DNA of 64,000 nt from Salarias fasciatus (Eukaryota > Chordata > Actinopteri > Blenniiformes > Blenniidae), in NCBI RefSeq assembly GCF_902148845.1, contig NC_043746.1, positions 18,557,057-18,621,056 of the forward strand, in the 5' to 3' direction. Of this stretch, positions 22,131 to 35,300 are shown in pieces (the first letter of the stretch is position 1; every line of letters starts with the position of its first letter). The position numbers were made by a program, and so were the translations under genes. The notes beneath the pieces are model-generated. The model was given only the letters and a program-made list of their open reading frames with translations. It did not search any database and was not told where the DNA came from.

Positions 22131-25100
22131 TCAGTTGCTGTAGGTTTGAATCTTGTGGATGGCGTATGGGCTGGAGTCCCGATGTGGCCACATGTCTCCA
22201 TTGGGCAGATCCCTCCTTGTCTGCTCCCCCTGACAATCGACCATCTCAACCGCCAGCGTGGACGGACTGAGGATGTCTGTGGTGCGGTAGGACTGTGTGA
22301 GGCGCCGGAAGGAGGACGTGTCGGAGACCTCGTCGTCGTACAGGTCCTCCATGAGCTCATTGCGGTTTCTCCGAGCTGCTTTCAGCTCCTCGCTCAGGTC
22401 AGAAACAAGATCTTTGACATCTCGTACCACTGTGGAACGAACCCCAAACAGACAGAGCAGGAAGACAAGGCCAGCACAGATACCAGACACAAAGTACAGA
22501 GCCACTCGCTCTGGAAGACCTAAAAGAGAGAAATGACTCGAATTCACAATGTGCCATCATGAGCCAACAAATTCAAAGGTTCACAATCTGGATTTCATCA
22601 TTCCCTCAACAGTAGTGGACCAAGAGAGGCCCAGCCAGGAGCAGTGCAGACAACCCTGACCTAACCTGAAGCAACATCTAGATCTCTCTTCAGGACCATT
22701 TGCATCATTTGAGAGCATTTGAGGGTGGCATTTCACTTATTCCTCTCATTTTGATGCATTTAACTGATCACAACTGATCACATATATGCATCCTACAGCT
22801 CAAAACGTTTCCTTTAATAGCCGTCACAAGCTTCTTCAGTTCAATCTCATTCATAGAGTTTATCTTACACCTGAGAGACTACACAAAATGTATGGTACAA
22901 TTTATGAGCTTTGTCCTCGGTGTAAAGTTGCAGTAGGGAGTTTAATCCATTTTTTTGGGGATTGCGTAAAGCTGAAACAATTCTGAGACCATGTTCTTAA
23001 TGCACTTAAAGATATCACAGGGATAGAGATCCCTCATTCACCAAGGCTGATTTTGCTCGGGGATCTATCTGTTCGAGGTGGGATGAGGAAAAAAACGTTT
23101 TATTAGGCTATCCTTAATTGCTGGAAATAAATGCACTGCAATATTATGGAAAAGTGAAAACCCACCCACTGCTTCAATGTGGCTGAAGGAAATTGCATCA
23201 TACATGACCTCTGAAAAAACTTTGTTCAATAAGAAGAAAAAAACCTCATATTTTTGAAAAATGTTGGGGTGACTTTAAAAGGTACCTTCATAATCTCTCA
23301 CAGGGAACTGGCTGAACACTGCTGCTGGTGTGGCGGTGATGGCTGGATGTGGCAAGCCAATAGGGCTGGGTTTGCTCCTCTACAGTCAACTGTTGACCTT
23401 TGCTAGGCTTATATGCATCCTTGTCATCGTGATGTGCTTCACAGAGTAAAAAGCACCCAGTCATCTCCAGATCTCCATGGTTTGACTGTGGTTTTTGCCT
23501 GTATCAGCCAGTTTCACGCAGCTTCTCACTATTTTGGATGCTTCTGACAACTTACCAAATTCTGGGTTTTAATCAAATATTTCAAATCACATTGCCTTAA
23601 AAAAAGATGAAAATAACACAAATTCTTGTGTTTTAAATGTGTTTTGTCTTGTAAAATACATCATACCTTACTCAAATGTTTGGAAACCTGTTTTAATTAT
23701 TTTTCCCCCTCCTTTAATATTGCCAGTTGATGTTGTGTTACATGTTGCTGGGAAGCCTGTGTAGTTGCATTTACAATGAAATACACTGTACTCTGTAAGG
23801 TTCATGCTTCTAATTGAGGAATCGGAAGTGCTTTGTGGGGTGAATGCAGAGATCATGTGAAAGGTTTACTTCTGTCGAGAAATCAACCACAAAGATTTTT
23901 CCAGCTCATCATCAGAATATTCAGTAAATTCAAGAACTATTTTTCTTAATAAGTTGTTCACATTTTCCATGAACACTATTCTGGAAAATTTCTAGGCAGC
24001 TATCAATGCTTTCTAACAAGTCAGGTGTAAAATGTGATTATACTGTACATAATGATAATAACTTTGACCTTTTCGTATCTTAATATTGGTTTTTGGAAAG
24101 TTATTTATGGGAATTCTCAGTCATTAGATGCTCAGTTTATTCAGACTGAGGTTAAAAAAGCAAATGGATGGATTATACAGTATGTTTCATGGAAAGCATC
24201 TGCTTCTAGGCCCACCGGCCAACAGGGGGCATAAAAGGCTAAAACAAGTGCAACACATTAATGTTTCAGATGGTTTCTTAGCATCATAATGAATGGAGGA
24301 GTTTGTGATTCAGACTTGTTCAGCAGTATTCTTGATGAATAGTGTTACATTTTGTTCATAAACCTGAAGTTTCAGTGGTAATACTGTCCCGTGATGTTCT
24401 TTAATTATTTTACAAGGTTTTTATTTGGGGTCTTTAATACTGAGTTATTTAGTGAGCTGTGTTCACATTGACGAAACATTTTTTTGTCAGTCTAACATGT
24501 ATTTCTTTCTATAGTGTCTGGTACTTTATTTGTCCATCACTCCATTTACCTTTCACTCAGTTTTGTGAAAGGTAAAACATTCACACGACCCTCTAAAAAT
24601 AGCATTACAAGAAAACATGCATGTACCCTAAAGTCTAAAATGGCACCAGAACACATACCTAACATTTTTTCAATGATCTCCAGAGAGTTGGTAAAGAGCA
24701 CGTTTTGAGGCCTGTAGGTGGGGCCAGTGTACCATCCACCTGCAGGTGAGAGGGGTCAAAGTCTGCTGTGTGCAACAAAACCCCTGTGAAGGCCTGCCGA
24801 GACTCTCACCGTGAGTGTAGTCCGAGATCAGGAAAGGATCCGTCGACCCACGGCCCACGTCTTCCAGGAGATATCGAGGCACTACGAGGGGAGAGGAGAA
24901 ACTGTGAGATGAAGCAGTGAATCGTAGCAGTTGACATCTGGGTGTGACCCACCACAAGTGAAGGACACCCGCAGGTGCTTCCTGGTACCGGGGAAGCAGG
25001 GGTCCCCAAAGGTTTGAGTATCGGCCAGGACAGAACAGTTTGATCTGCCGTGACATCTGCGAGACACTTTCCTCAGAGCCAGAGGAGACAAACACTCTGC

Positions 25101-28100
25101 AATACACCACAAGAAAAGCTCAATGATCAATGAAGGAGTCAGGATAAAGAACCACAGAACCCAATCAACGTCTTTATGATTCGCTATTCTGCTGCAATGC
25201 ATGGGTTCATACCCATGTCAGTCTGTGGTCCCAGGTCCTGAGGACAGTGAGGACTGCCATGCAGCAGGTGTCCAAATGTAGCAGAGTAGATAGCGAGGAC
25301 AGTCTCATTTTTACACATCAGCCTCAGGCGCTCATTTTCACACACCAGTCTTGTGCGGTGATGCTCTTAAAAAAAAAGAAAGAAAAGATAACACACACAA
25401 AGAAGCATTTTGATGAATGTCTACAGTTTCGCAGTCATGATTTGGCTGAGCGTCAGCAGCATGTTATGCTTTAACATGACGCCCTGGTTTCTTTAAATCA
25501 ATTAATGCTTGACAGGTAATTCAGCACAGTGGCCAACATGAATCTCACTACAGCCACAGATGACACTGTGTGACGTGTGTGTGCTCCAGTATGTGATCAT
25601 TATAAAGATGATGTTGAAGAACCGCTTCACTTTTTTTCAAGCAACACTCACATGTCACCTATACACTATCATCATTTGTCACCGAATATTTCCATAAGGC
25701 CCAAGTTACTGGTGCCTGTTGTAATATGCACTGCATAGATGAGGCTGTAGTTTATATTTTTGGACAACTGATGGCAGTAAGACCAACTTATTATCGCTGA
25801 GTAGAGAAAGAGTCAGAGGTGTGCATCAGGGCCTGCAACAGTGGATTATGATTTAATTTTCCTGCTTAATTTTGCAGTTAATCAAGTTTTACCTGCAACT
25901 TCAGGATACCACATAAATAATTTTTTTCAAGTAAATAATGTGTAAAGCAAAGTAATTTTGGAGTGAGGTTTGCTTCTCACAGGAAATCTGCTTTCTTACA
26001 TGCTTTCTTCAGTGGTAGAGCTAAATTTTTGGGCTTTTGAGGCTTTAATGATCAATCAAGTGGTTTTTTTTGTAAGTGGTCTTTAAATTGAGGTGTTGCT
26101 TAAAGTTAGACAATGTATGAAAATTTTATTATTTTAGTTTTAATCATTTTATTCTATTTACAACGTCATTTTAATTTTTTTTTTTTTTTTTTTGCATTGC
26201 TTCCAATCGTGACCTTCATCAGCAGACGGTGTTTGCTTAGTTTTGTTGAAAGCTTGACTCATGCTAGACGCACTTAAATGACTTCACATGATCTCATGCT
26301 GGATACTGACTGTTGACTCTCTACATTACTGAGTAAGCACAATAATCTGAAACTGATGACGAGAGACGCCCAAGAAATTCAACAAGTGAAAAACACACTT
26401 TGCTTCGGACTCTTGATAAAGCAGCAGATCGTTTCGTTGTCGTCTTTGAGACTGAGCGTTGTGAGCCGTACCTGGTCGGCACTTGTAGGAGACCAGCAGG
26501 TACTTGCTGGTGAGAGGACAGGGGTCCTGTCCGAACACTGGGCTGAGCACTGGGATGTGACATGACCTCTTGTCCTGACACTCTGACAGCACTTTCTGCA
26601 GGGAAAACACAGGCTGACCACCGTTTCCGCTTCGCCATCACTTCCCTTCATCTCTCTGAGGTGGAGCGTACCTCAATAGCAACAGGGGAGGTGCACTCCG
26701 TGTCCTCCTCCTCCTCCACCGTGCTGTTGGTGCCGGCAGAGGGACATAAATGTTGACTGGGAACACGTCGGCCATAAAAAGCCGACAGCACGGCCACAGA
26801 CGTCCTGGACGGACACTCGATGGCGAGCGTCTCTCCCTCACAGGCGTGAGCAGTGTGGTTCTTCAGAATGGTGTGGAGATACACTGAAAGATCTTTGTAT
26901 TGTTAGAGAGACAAAAGTAACTCAAGACATTCATCACAATGTAACCCCAGATAAACAGTGAACAATACTTTTTATACCTTTTCTTTTAAATTGAGGGTAA
27001 TGGTGACAGCAGACAGGCAATTATGAAACCAAAAAAAGAAAGAGAAAAATGAAAATTTTGAAGTACCAGTAATGCAAAAAAAAAGAAGTCAGTATTAGCA
27101 GGAATGTTCAAATTAATATATTTCAGTGGAGACTGTTATGTTTATATAATGATGAAATATGTTAATAGCAAAAGACCGTGTTACTGTTGTTTCACCAAAT
27201 TTGGAAAATAATCAAGGGAAATAAAAGTATCTCCAAGATCTCTCTTGAAATTATAAAAACTACTGTCACAAAGTTGAAAACACTGGTTAATTTAGTTCCG
27301 ACTGCTTAAAAAAATACAGAACATCCACTGCTGTAACGTCAACAGTGTCACTTATTTGATCCTTTTTATAGTCTGTACAGCTCAGTCCCGGCTGTCAGCA
27401 GGGTGGTGTCCTGCAGGCGCTGGGTGTAACTCTCCAAGACAATGTTTGGACTATGACCGTACACGCAGACAAACATGCTCTGCAAAGTCACACAGACACC
27501 GAACCGAAGTCTGCCCTCCCATGAGTTTCCTGTCCTAAGCCCCTTGTGCTCATGTGTTACTCATCATGACACAAATGTTGAAAGACTTCATAAGAAATGG
27601 TTTGGAGATCAGATGAGGATTGTTGTCAGTAGATTAGGTCTTTGAAGAAGTGTGTGTGTGTGTGTGTGTGCTTGTGTGTGCTTGTGTGTGAGTGTGGCAG
27701 CAAACAAGACAGTACCAGGCACTCACTCACAATGAACTATTATTGGAGCCTGCAGCTACACAAAATATTGAGAGCTCTGCTGCGGTCAGATAGAGAGACA
27801 CACAAAGCTTGCACACAATAGAGGAGTCTGGGACAAACACTACCTTTGGTTTGGGCTGGACGCACTATTGTCGCCATGCCGTCACACAGTCCAAACAAGA
27901 AAACAACTCAAATTATAAACAGAGGACAGTTGCGATTTATTTATTGCTTTGGGAGTGTCTGGATCTGTTCTGTCTAAGTTAAAGACCTGTCCTCCTCCCT
28001 CTTTATTCTGATCTCTCAGCTCGATCATCTCCAGCTGCTCAGACAGCAGGAAGTACAGATATGTTAGGAAATGTCTTTCTGAAGCTTCCTTTTGGGAGGC

Positions 28101-28279
28101 CTGCACTGTTACAAAAAAAAAAGAAAATAATAACACCTCAGCACTACAACAGACTTTTTGATGTCAAAAACAAGACACTTACGAGTGAAATCTGGAGCCG
28201 AATGTGCGGCGCGGGTCTTCAGAACCAGAAGGAGAGAGAGAAGACAGAATGACCTGCAGACGCTCCATGGCTCTGTCAT
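22131..28279 (-). CDS. eva1c: EVA-1 homolog C (SUEL-lectin transmembrane receptor)
   Basis: Single-pass surface protein; the worm homologue EVA-1 is a SLT-1/Slit co-receptor in axon guidance and mammalian EVA1C binds heparin. Eight coding exons in order: 28183-28279, 26672-26883, 26472-26595, 25213-25365, 24953-25096, 24810-24881, 24659-24739, 22131-22519. They sum to 1272 nt (423 aa; human 441), with all phases agreeing. Exon 1 gives a signal peptide (MTEPWSVCRSFCLLSLLLVL). Two galactose-binding SUEL lectin domains follow: about 33-144 (ACEGETL, FYGRR, ECQDKRSCHIPV, YLLVSYKC) and about 145-243 (VCENERLRL, IYSATFG, RRCHGRSNCSV, HLRVSFTC). A membrane segment lies at about 298-320, and the cytoplasmic tail is acidic and Ser-rich. 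The frame at 28183-28279 was chosen over an overlapping one because it yields the hydrophobic leader and joins exon 2 in phase. Confidence 0.93.
22785..23400 (+). mobile_element. Decayed LINE fragment (L1/Tx1-like reverse transcriptase C-terminus)
   Basis: The + strand encodes, with interruptions, the C-terminal end of a fish non-LTR retrotransposon reverse transcriptase: RHKLLQFNLIHRVYLTPERL, a cysteine motif LCPRCKVAVGSLIHFFGDC, then ITGIEIPHSPRLILLGDLSV and, in later frames, WLKEIASYM-like and NKKKK-like sequence. Several stops and frame changes show it is dead. It sits antisense in the large last intron of eva1c (22520-24658). Only the 3' part of the element is present. Confidence 0.75.
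23401..24658 (-). other. Remainder of eva1c intron 7
   Basis: AT-rich intronic sequence with no exon, recognisable protein or structured RNA that I could find. Confidence 0.5.
25366..26471 (-). other. eva1c intron 3, no further feature
   Basis: AT-rich intron between the two lectin-domain blocks. It contains a T tract of about 20 near 26175-26194 and nothing else that I can name. Confidence 0.5.
26884..28182 (-). other. eva1c intron 1 with a TG microsatellite
   Basis: Contains a (TG)n tract at 27651-27670 continuing imperfectly to about 27695. An 84-codon minus-strand frame at 27882-28136 is intronic and has no family resemblance, so it is not annotated as coding. Confidence 0.5.
27651..27695. 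repeat. TG/CA microsatellite
   Basis: (TG)10 followed by imperfect TG/CTTG repeats. Confidence 0.85.
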
Positions 28280-30330
28280 TGTACAGATCCTGCAGCAAAC
28301 TGCGCTTTAGCCCTGATGGGCTGTTGTGTCATAGACCCAGCAGTGGGTCAATGCTGCCATTGTATTGAAAAGAATCAGCCACCCCCCATTAAAGAAATCA
28401 CAGCTGGCTGCTTCAAACAGCTGATGGTTGAACCCCAGTGCAGTTTTAACTTGAGCTGCAGCTCATTTGCAGACCAATGACTTTTGCATGTACATTTAAA
28501 GTCATTTGTAACTTTAAAATTCACAGAACCAAATGTGCATTTGTAGGAATAGTTTTATCATTTTGTAAATGTGAATTGCAGTAGTGAATCACAATGACGT
28601 TGCTGTGCTACTGGTGCTGAGACAGATGAGAAAGAGGAAAGGAGATGAGCAAGTGACACCACCGGCCAACAGATGGCGCCGAGCCAAAGGTGAGCCATGG
28701 CGATGACCTGCATCGTACATATATACTTGGAAATTACAGCAAAATAGAACAAAATGCCAGTGAATGTTTCAGTTCAGTGAGGCAGTACTGCAGGGGAACA
28801 AAATGTTCCTGAACCAGTTTGTCCTTGTGTAATGGACCTGCAGCATCCACCTGTCCGACCTGTTCTAGAAGTCAGACAGGTGGGAGTGAAGGGGTTCTTC
28901 ATCGGGTTTCTTCAAACGCTCTGTTAAATATTGAGCCTACTTCTTGTTTTGTGCACTGATGAGCTCAGTGAATGTGATCAGAGGTTTCTTTGTATCACTA
29001 TAAGACCATGCTGTACAATTTTGGGTGGATTCCTCATTTGGGTGCTCTTGACAGCAGCATAGCACCTGAGGCTATAAACCTTAACTCCTATTCATATACT
29101 GCATGACGACCGATGCTGCGAAGAGAAGATCTGCTCTTAAAACAGCACAGAAATCTGTGATCAACAGCAAAATACACATGCACACTCTAAATAATCGTTA
29201 TCGAGCACCGAGGAGACCAAAAATGTCATTAAAATCCTTTTAATGAAAAAAAAATAACCTTATGCCACTGCTGCAACAAAAGACGTTCTGAGTCATTCAG
29301 TGGAACAGCGAACCCTCATTACATGCTCACTGAATGGACTGAATAAATCACTGTACGGTGGACCTTTTCAATACATGGCTGCTTTTATTCGTAGGAGGTG
29401 GAGGTGGACCCTTTCACCTGGTATTTTCCATTTATGTCACAATAGGAAGTAAACAACAGAGCTTTCTGTAGTTGTGTCCAGTGTGTCCAGATCAAAACAT
29501 TACTTTTTCCATAAAGAGTCCAAGTGTACGAAGGACAGCGTTTGCAGGAAAACATCTTGACCTTTTCTGTCCCTCTCTGTGTTTGTAATGGCAAAAATCA
29601 AGTCTTATTCTGTGGACTTCACTTGTTGTCAGCAGTGGGAGTCCTGCTGAATAAGATAAGACCCTTTTTTTTCCAGGAGGTCACTTCCAGTTGCAGCGTG
29701 TGTCCACAATAGATAGTGAGCGCCTCACTCCGGGAGACGGTGCTTTCCTATCGCTGGGCCGTAGAGGAGGAAGTGAAAGATCATTAGTGTGCTGCGCATT
29801 TCCACAACTTCCATTTTTTTTTTTTTTCCTCCCACCAGTTCTCAGGAAATCTCTGCTCTTGCATATCAGCATTCGGTTTACTAGAGCAGCTCAGTTTCCC
29901 CTTCAAACATCCTGTCTTACTCAACGCGGTGTGACGGCCGTCGTCATGCCAACCAAACACCGAGGCATAAAGCACACGCGGCGGTTACCAGCCAGCTCGG
30001 GACGTTATCAAGAGCTGCGTGCGATGGGGAATGGAGAAGGAATTTCTCAGTGAGAGTCCAGTCATTAATCCCACACACTCCCTCTGCGGCAGAGTGGATG
30101 TCGCAGGGAGGAACACACACTTTAATCATGTGGGTGAGCGAGGCTCGAACTCCCACCGGCTCCTGCGGCGAAAATCCTCAACTCCTGTTGGCAGCATAAA
30201 CAAAGTTTGGAATTGTTTTTCACATGTACCTGCTTTGGCAGGCTGGAGGAGTCTCTGCAACACATATTAGAAAAGAAGAAATTAAGGTTTTAGATCAATG
30301 ATCTCTGGTCGCAGATAGAAATACTGCAGT

Positions 30331-30362
30331 ACATACATACATACATACATACATACATACAT
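30331..30362. repeat. (ACAT)8 microsatellite
   Basis: Eight perfect tetranucleotide units in the intergenic DNA between eva1c and clic2. Confidence 0.9.
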
Positions 30363-31365
30363 GTATTCAATCTGAAATATCAGATTGAAGAAATAAGACC
30401 GTGTGTAAAAATAGACAGGATAATCATTTATTTCCTTCCAGATAATTGATATTTCCTGTAATGTTTTTTTTTTTTTCCAATCTAATTTACAGGATTTGTC
30501 AGGAACTTGACTATGATGGGTTGAGTTGTCAGTTTTCCCCCTCCAGAGTCATAAATTCCCGGAATTTTCCTGGCAGATAAAGGTGAACACTGCCTTTTAT
30601 TCTTTATCAAATTGTGTGTTTTCTTTCTAAATATCGGTTTCATAATCCCGTCTGTGGTCTGAGTGTTTTTTTTTTTAGGGAAGTCTGCAGCACAGCTTGG
30701 GGATTTTGACATCATAAATTTCCCCAACACGATTTACTGTAAATGATACCAAATTAGCAAAAACAGTGACACTGAACTGAGCTCTCAGTGCACCACTCTT
30801 CACCACTCTGTCACTCTGAGATCTTTATCTGCCAAGACAGCTTAGAAAATCATTACTGAGGAAACTTTCAAGTGAATTTTTTTTACAGCGGAAATAAAAA
30901 GGCAATCAAATGGCTTAAACTGTAAAACATTAGTATTTCATGAGTTACATTAGTAACTCCTACTGTCAGTGTCATATCAGGTTAACTCCTGACCTTGTCT
31001 TGACCTTGAGGGTGGCAGGAATTACAAGTCCATATAGTGCAAGTTGCCGAAAGGAGTCTGGATGTCACTGAGTTAAATCTGCTCCTCCTTCCTCTTAATG
31101 GCCCAAAACAATGAGGGTTTTCCCCGCCGTCTCCCTGCACGACACCAAACAGCTGAGCTCACAGCTATACTTCGGAAAAACGTAATGCTGGCAGGATCCG
31201 TGGGTCCCCATTAGAAATGTTCAGATAAAACTGTAAGACACTATGTGAGAATATGGCAGTAACTCTGAAAACACACTGACAAATGTGCACTTATTGCCTC
31301 GCACACACACACTTTCCTGTTTTTTACTCCTGAGTAAACCTCATGTGACTGTACAGCAATCCTCA

Positions 31366-31600
31366 AAATGTCAGTGGTTAGCACCCTGTCCTCACAGGAG
31401 GAATGTTCACAGTTTGAGTCTGGGCTTTCTTTCTTTTTCTTCAGTGTTTGCATGTTTTTCCTGAGCTTCTACGGGTTTTCTTTCTTTGCTCCTCTTTTGA
31501 GCTTCCTCCCTAATCCACAAACAGGTGCTTACTGCTTAATGTTTGTGTGGAGTGAGTGGTGGTCTGTCTCTGCCCTGTCTTCACTCTTCTCCTAAACTAG
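31366..31600 (+). mobile_element. Decayed tRNA-type SINE (5' portion)
   Basis: Begins with a tRNA-like A-box region (GTGGTTAGCACCCTGTCCTC) and a worn B-box (GTTTGAGTCTGGGC), then GTTTGCATGTT...CGGGTTTTCT...CTTCCTCCC, the order found in a very common teleost SINE. The B-box and body carry many differences, so the copy is old. It ends with TGGTGGTCTGTCTC-like sequence before the usual 3' tail. Confidence 0.6.
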
Positions 31601-32024
31601 ATGAACATTCTAAAAGATGGAAGATTTGACAAAACAGTCCTGCTGATCATCCAGTACAATATAAAGAAATAATCACATAAAAGCAAAGTAATAGATGCAT
31701 ATCTCAATGACAGTACTTTTTACTTCAGTGAGCGTTATAAGATATTCCCCCTCCAAATGAATTTATATCATCTTTAAAACATCTTGTTCGGTTGTCCCTT
31801 ACTCACATTACAGGATATTATTCTGTGGCACTCATGTGGGACTTCAGTGTCCCTCCCACACAGCCTGTCCTTTGTATTAAGTGCAGCTTTTTCCTTTCAT
31901 ATCTGACAGCACAGGAATGCGAGTGGCTCATATTTATTGTGCGAAATGTGTGTGTTTTGAGTCACTCTGTGTTATCAGTTCCTGCGCGTTACATTATCCG
32001 CAGGCACCTATTTTCAGCTCTGGG

Positions 32025-32032
32025 TATTTAAG
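32025..32032 (+). promoter_or_regulatory. TATA-like box of clic2
   Basis: GGGTATTTAAGAG lies 320 bp upstream of the clic2 ATG. A start near 32055 would give a 5' UTR of about 290 nt within the first exon. No splice site is needed between them. Confidence 0.45.
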
Positions 32033-32344
32033 AGTGCGTACCCCGCCCATCTCTCTGGGTCCTCCCTCTCCCTCTGACTTGTAAAGTATGCTCCGGGCGA
32101 TAGCCTCCAAGGAGCCCTCAGAATAACACAAACAGCCCTGAGAGGTGGGATCCTGTCTCCTGACATCCAGCGCCACAAAGAGCCACTTCAAACCAGAGGA
32201 GCACTTGTTCAAGGGCACAATACACTGCGTCTTGTCTGCTGCTTTGAGGATTTTTTGAGAAGAACAAACCACTAATTTGAGGAGAAGCTGACTGGAGAAG
32301 GTTCTTTATCAAAAAAAAAAGTTATTAAGATTTTCCAGGGCATC

Positions 32345-35300
32345 ATGGCACTTCGGCAAGAAAAGGAGCCAAGCATCGAGCTGTTCATCAAGGTCTGTCT
32401 TTAATTTTCTGTTTATCTGCTTATCCGAAAGTGACTCTTCTTCACTCCCATTTGAAGGCAAAAAAACTGAGTCACAAAATGATTCGCAGCTCTGGTTATC
32501 AGCTGGTGTTGAAGGGTAGCAGAACAAGCAGCATCAATCAGGGGACGACTCGCCTTTTGATTGGTGCCGTCTCCAGATGCGCGAGGTGTTTTTATCCCCG
32601 CGGAGGGTCACGGCTGGTCGTTATCAGTGACCTCTGGCCCCAGACTGACAGCCCACCTTATCATCGCACACCCAGAGAGAGCGAGGGGAGCGTGGAGAGC
32701 GGCTGGCCTGCATGAACCAGGCACACCCACCCGACTTGGCAACATCGCTTTCAAGAAGCCTTGTTTTTCTCAAATATTATGCAAGAAATGTTTTAACAGA
32801 GAAGTGATGTTTTGTGGTATATAAGGCAAAGGCACGAGTAAAACAAAATTCTGCCAAACAGAAACTCATTTTTTTGATTCCACGAATACTTTCACTTGTT
32901 TTCTCCACATCTGTAACATTGCTATGCAGAGTCATCCTAGATATAAGGCTCACTCATCAGTTCAGTGTTAGATTATTTGCACCAAAAACCTAAAAAGATG
33001 TAAAAACACATGTTGAAGTGTTACATTAGTCTACAGAAAATCCTAAAAATCACTGCTCCCAGAGGAGGAACAGCAGAGCAAAACAAAAAATTATAGTTCA
33101 GCTGGAAATAAATACACAAGCTTCAACTTTGAGTGTAGAGACACTGGCAGGGGGTTATTTGTATATTTCCTTTATTTAATTTTTTTGGGGTAGAAGGAGG
33201 TCAGTTGCTTTGTTTTCTCTTATTTCCAGTCTTTATGCCAACGTACACCAACTACCTCCGAGCTTTGATTGTCCAAATGTGGGAGTGGTATCAGTTCTTT
33301 TCCTCTGGTGCAGGTCTGTACCAAGGCGTGAAAAACACAGCTGCATTTTGACTGCTTGGCTACAGATAAGAAGATGTTGTTGTTTTAATTTTTTTTATTT
33401 TCTTTTTTGGGGTGGGGGTGGGGGGGTGTGGGGGTGGGGGGGGGGGGGGGGGGGGGGGGTGGGGGGGTGGGGGGGGGCATTTAATTATAAAATTTGTTCC
33501 ACAATAGAAAGTTGCAAGGTTAAATGTGGGATGACAATAGTGGTTTTGTTACCAGTTTAAAGCTCAAAATGGTTAAAACTATACATAAAGAAGTGAAAAA
33601 ACAAAAAGGTTATTCAAAAGATGACGCATCGATTCCAAAGGTCTTGGGTTACTTGTTACAGTAAACACGATATGCATGGTAACAGCCACAGTTTCAGAAA
33701 TATAAATGAAAAAAGTCAACAGAGCATCTGCTGTTACTTCAAGGGGCTTTAAGTAGGCTGTGAGTTGTGTTTTGAAGTGGTTGAAGAGGGGTGCGCATGT
33801 TCATATTTGTTGTTTTTCCGCCACTAGACAATGCCAGCAGTTCCCTTCAGCCTCTGAATTTTCTAAACCACTCTTCCAATAACTTCCGTGATCGACTTCT
33901 AATAGGCCCGATTCTTTCTTGTGCCCAAAAACAAAACATTTGTGCTTTCTGGAGTCAAAAAAACATTGTATTTTTATGTGTTTTTCAGGCCGGACATGAT
34001 GGAGAGAACGTGGGGAACTGCCCTTTCTGCCAGCGGCTGTTCATGGTGCTGTGGCTGAAAGGAGTGAAGTTCACAGTGACCACTGTTGATATGAGGAAGT
34101 AAGCACCCCTCCGCCAGAAAACACACTTCCTGAGCATCTGGTCTTCGGGACTTCACCACAGAACTCTTGTTAAGAAACAAACAAAAGAGAAAGTGGAACC
34201 CTGTTTGCAGTAATTTAAACCATTCCTCACTTGTCAGAAGGTGTGTTGAGAAGCCGGACCCTACAAAGAGCTCTGTGTCACCTTAAGACAAACACCTTCT
34301 TTAATTTGGCCTTTATTGTGTGAATTTCTCAGGATTTCTTGTAGACAAGGAAATCAGGTCATAAAACTCTGAAAAGACGCGGTTGATCAGGTGACTGAGG
34401 ACAAACAGGCTCTTTGATTGGGCGACCGCTCCCAGTTCTGTACATTTCTACAGCTAAAACAATAACTAGCCTCTGAAATCATCAATCCACAGGTCGACAT
34501 TCGATTCTGACAAGCTTGATAAACAGCACTCTCCCCTCAGACGTGCTTGAAACGACCCGACTGCAGCTTTTAGAGCCTCTGCTTTAATGCCCATCTCCCA
34601 TCTTCTCCCATCCTCCTCTTCAGGAAGCCAGATGAGCTGAAGGATTTGGCCCCCGGGACGAACCCCCCGTTCCTCCTCTACAATGGCACCCTCAAAACAG
34701 ACTTCATCAAAATCGAGGAGTTCCTTGAACAAGCGCTGGCCCCACCCCGGTACATCTGCACCGAACGGTTACGAAAATATCAGCGAAGCACAACTTTTGT
34801 TTCCCTATGATCACGTTGACTCCCAGGCTTCTCCCTTCTCTCTGCAGGTATCCTCACCTCAGCCCACGAAACAAAGAGTCCTTTGACGTGGGTGCCGATA
34901 TTTTTTCTAAGTTCTCTGCTTTCATCAGGAACAGCCCTAATAACGCCTGTAAGTCTTATTTTATGTTTTACATGGTGAGATATATCATATTGATGTGACA
35001 AAAATATAACTCGTCTCTGTGTCGTTCTCTCTGCAGTCCAGGAGAAAAACCTGCTGCGGGAGTTTAAGCGTCTGGATGACTATCTGAACTCCCCCCTCCC
35101 CGAGGAGATCGACCACAACTCGACAGAAGCCATCACCGTCTCCAAGAGGAAGTTTCTGGATGGCGACCGCCTCACCCTGGCCGACTGCAACCTGCTGCCC
35201 AAACTGCACGTAATCAGGGTGAGATATGTGCGAAACAATAATTATTATTTACTGGTTCATCTAAAATATACACACATTATTATTTCAAACTGCAAAACAA

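Larger units (their letters stand above)
28280..32024. other. Intergenic region between eva1c (minus) and clic2 (+)
   Basis: The two genes point away from each other, so this 3.7 kb holds both promoters. I see an (ACAT)8 microsatellite at 30331-30362 and a decayed SINE at about 31366-31600. The only longer frame (29691-30053, +) has no recognisable domain. No conserved exon was identified. Confidence 0.5.

Noticed and set aside
27882-28136. 84-codon minus-strand frame in eva1c
   Set aside because: It lies within intron 1. Exons 1 and 2 join in phase without it, and it has no SUEL-lectin sequence.
29691-30053. 120-codon + frame between eva1c and clic2
   Set aside because: It contains a poly-T-derived Phe run, and no homology, Kozak context or splice evidence was seen.
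33210-33560. Gly/Trp-rich 116-codon frame
   Set aside because: It is produced by the G-rich tract in clic2 intron 1.
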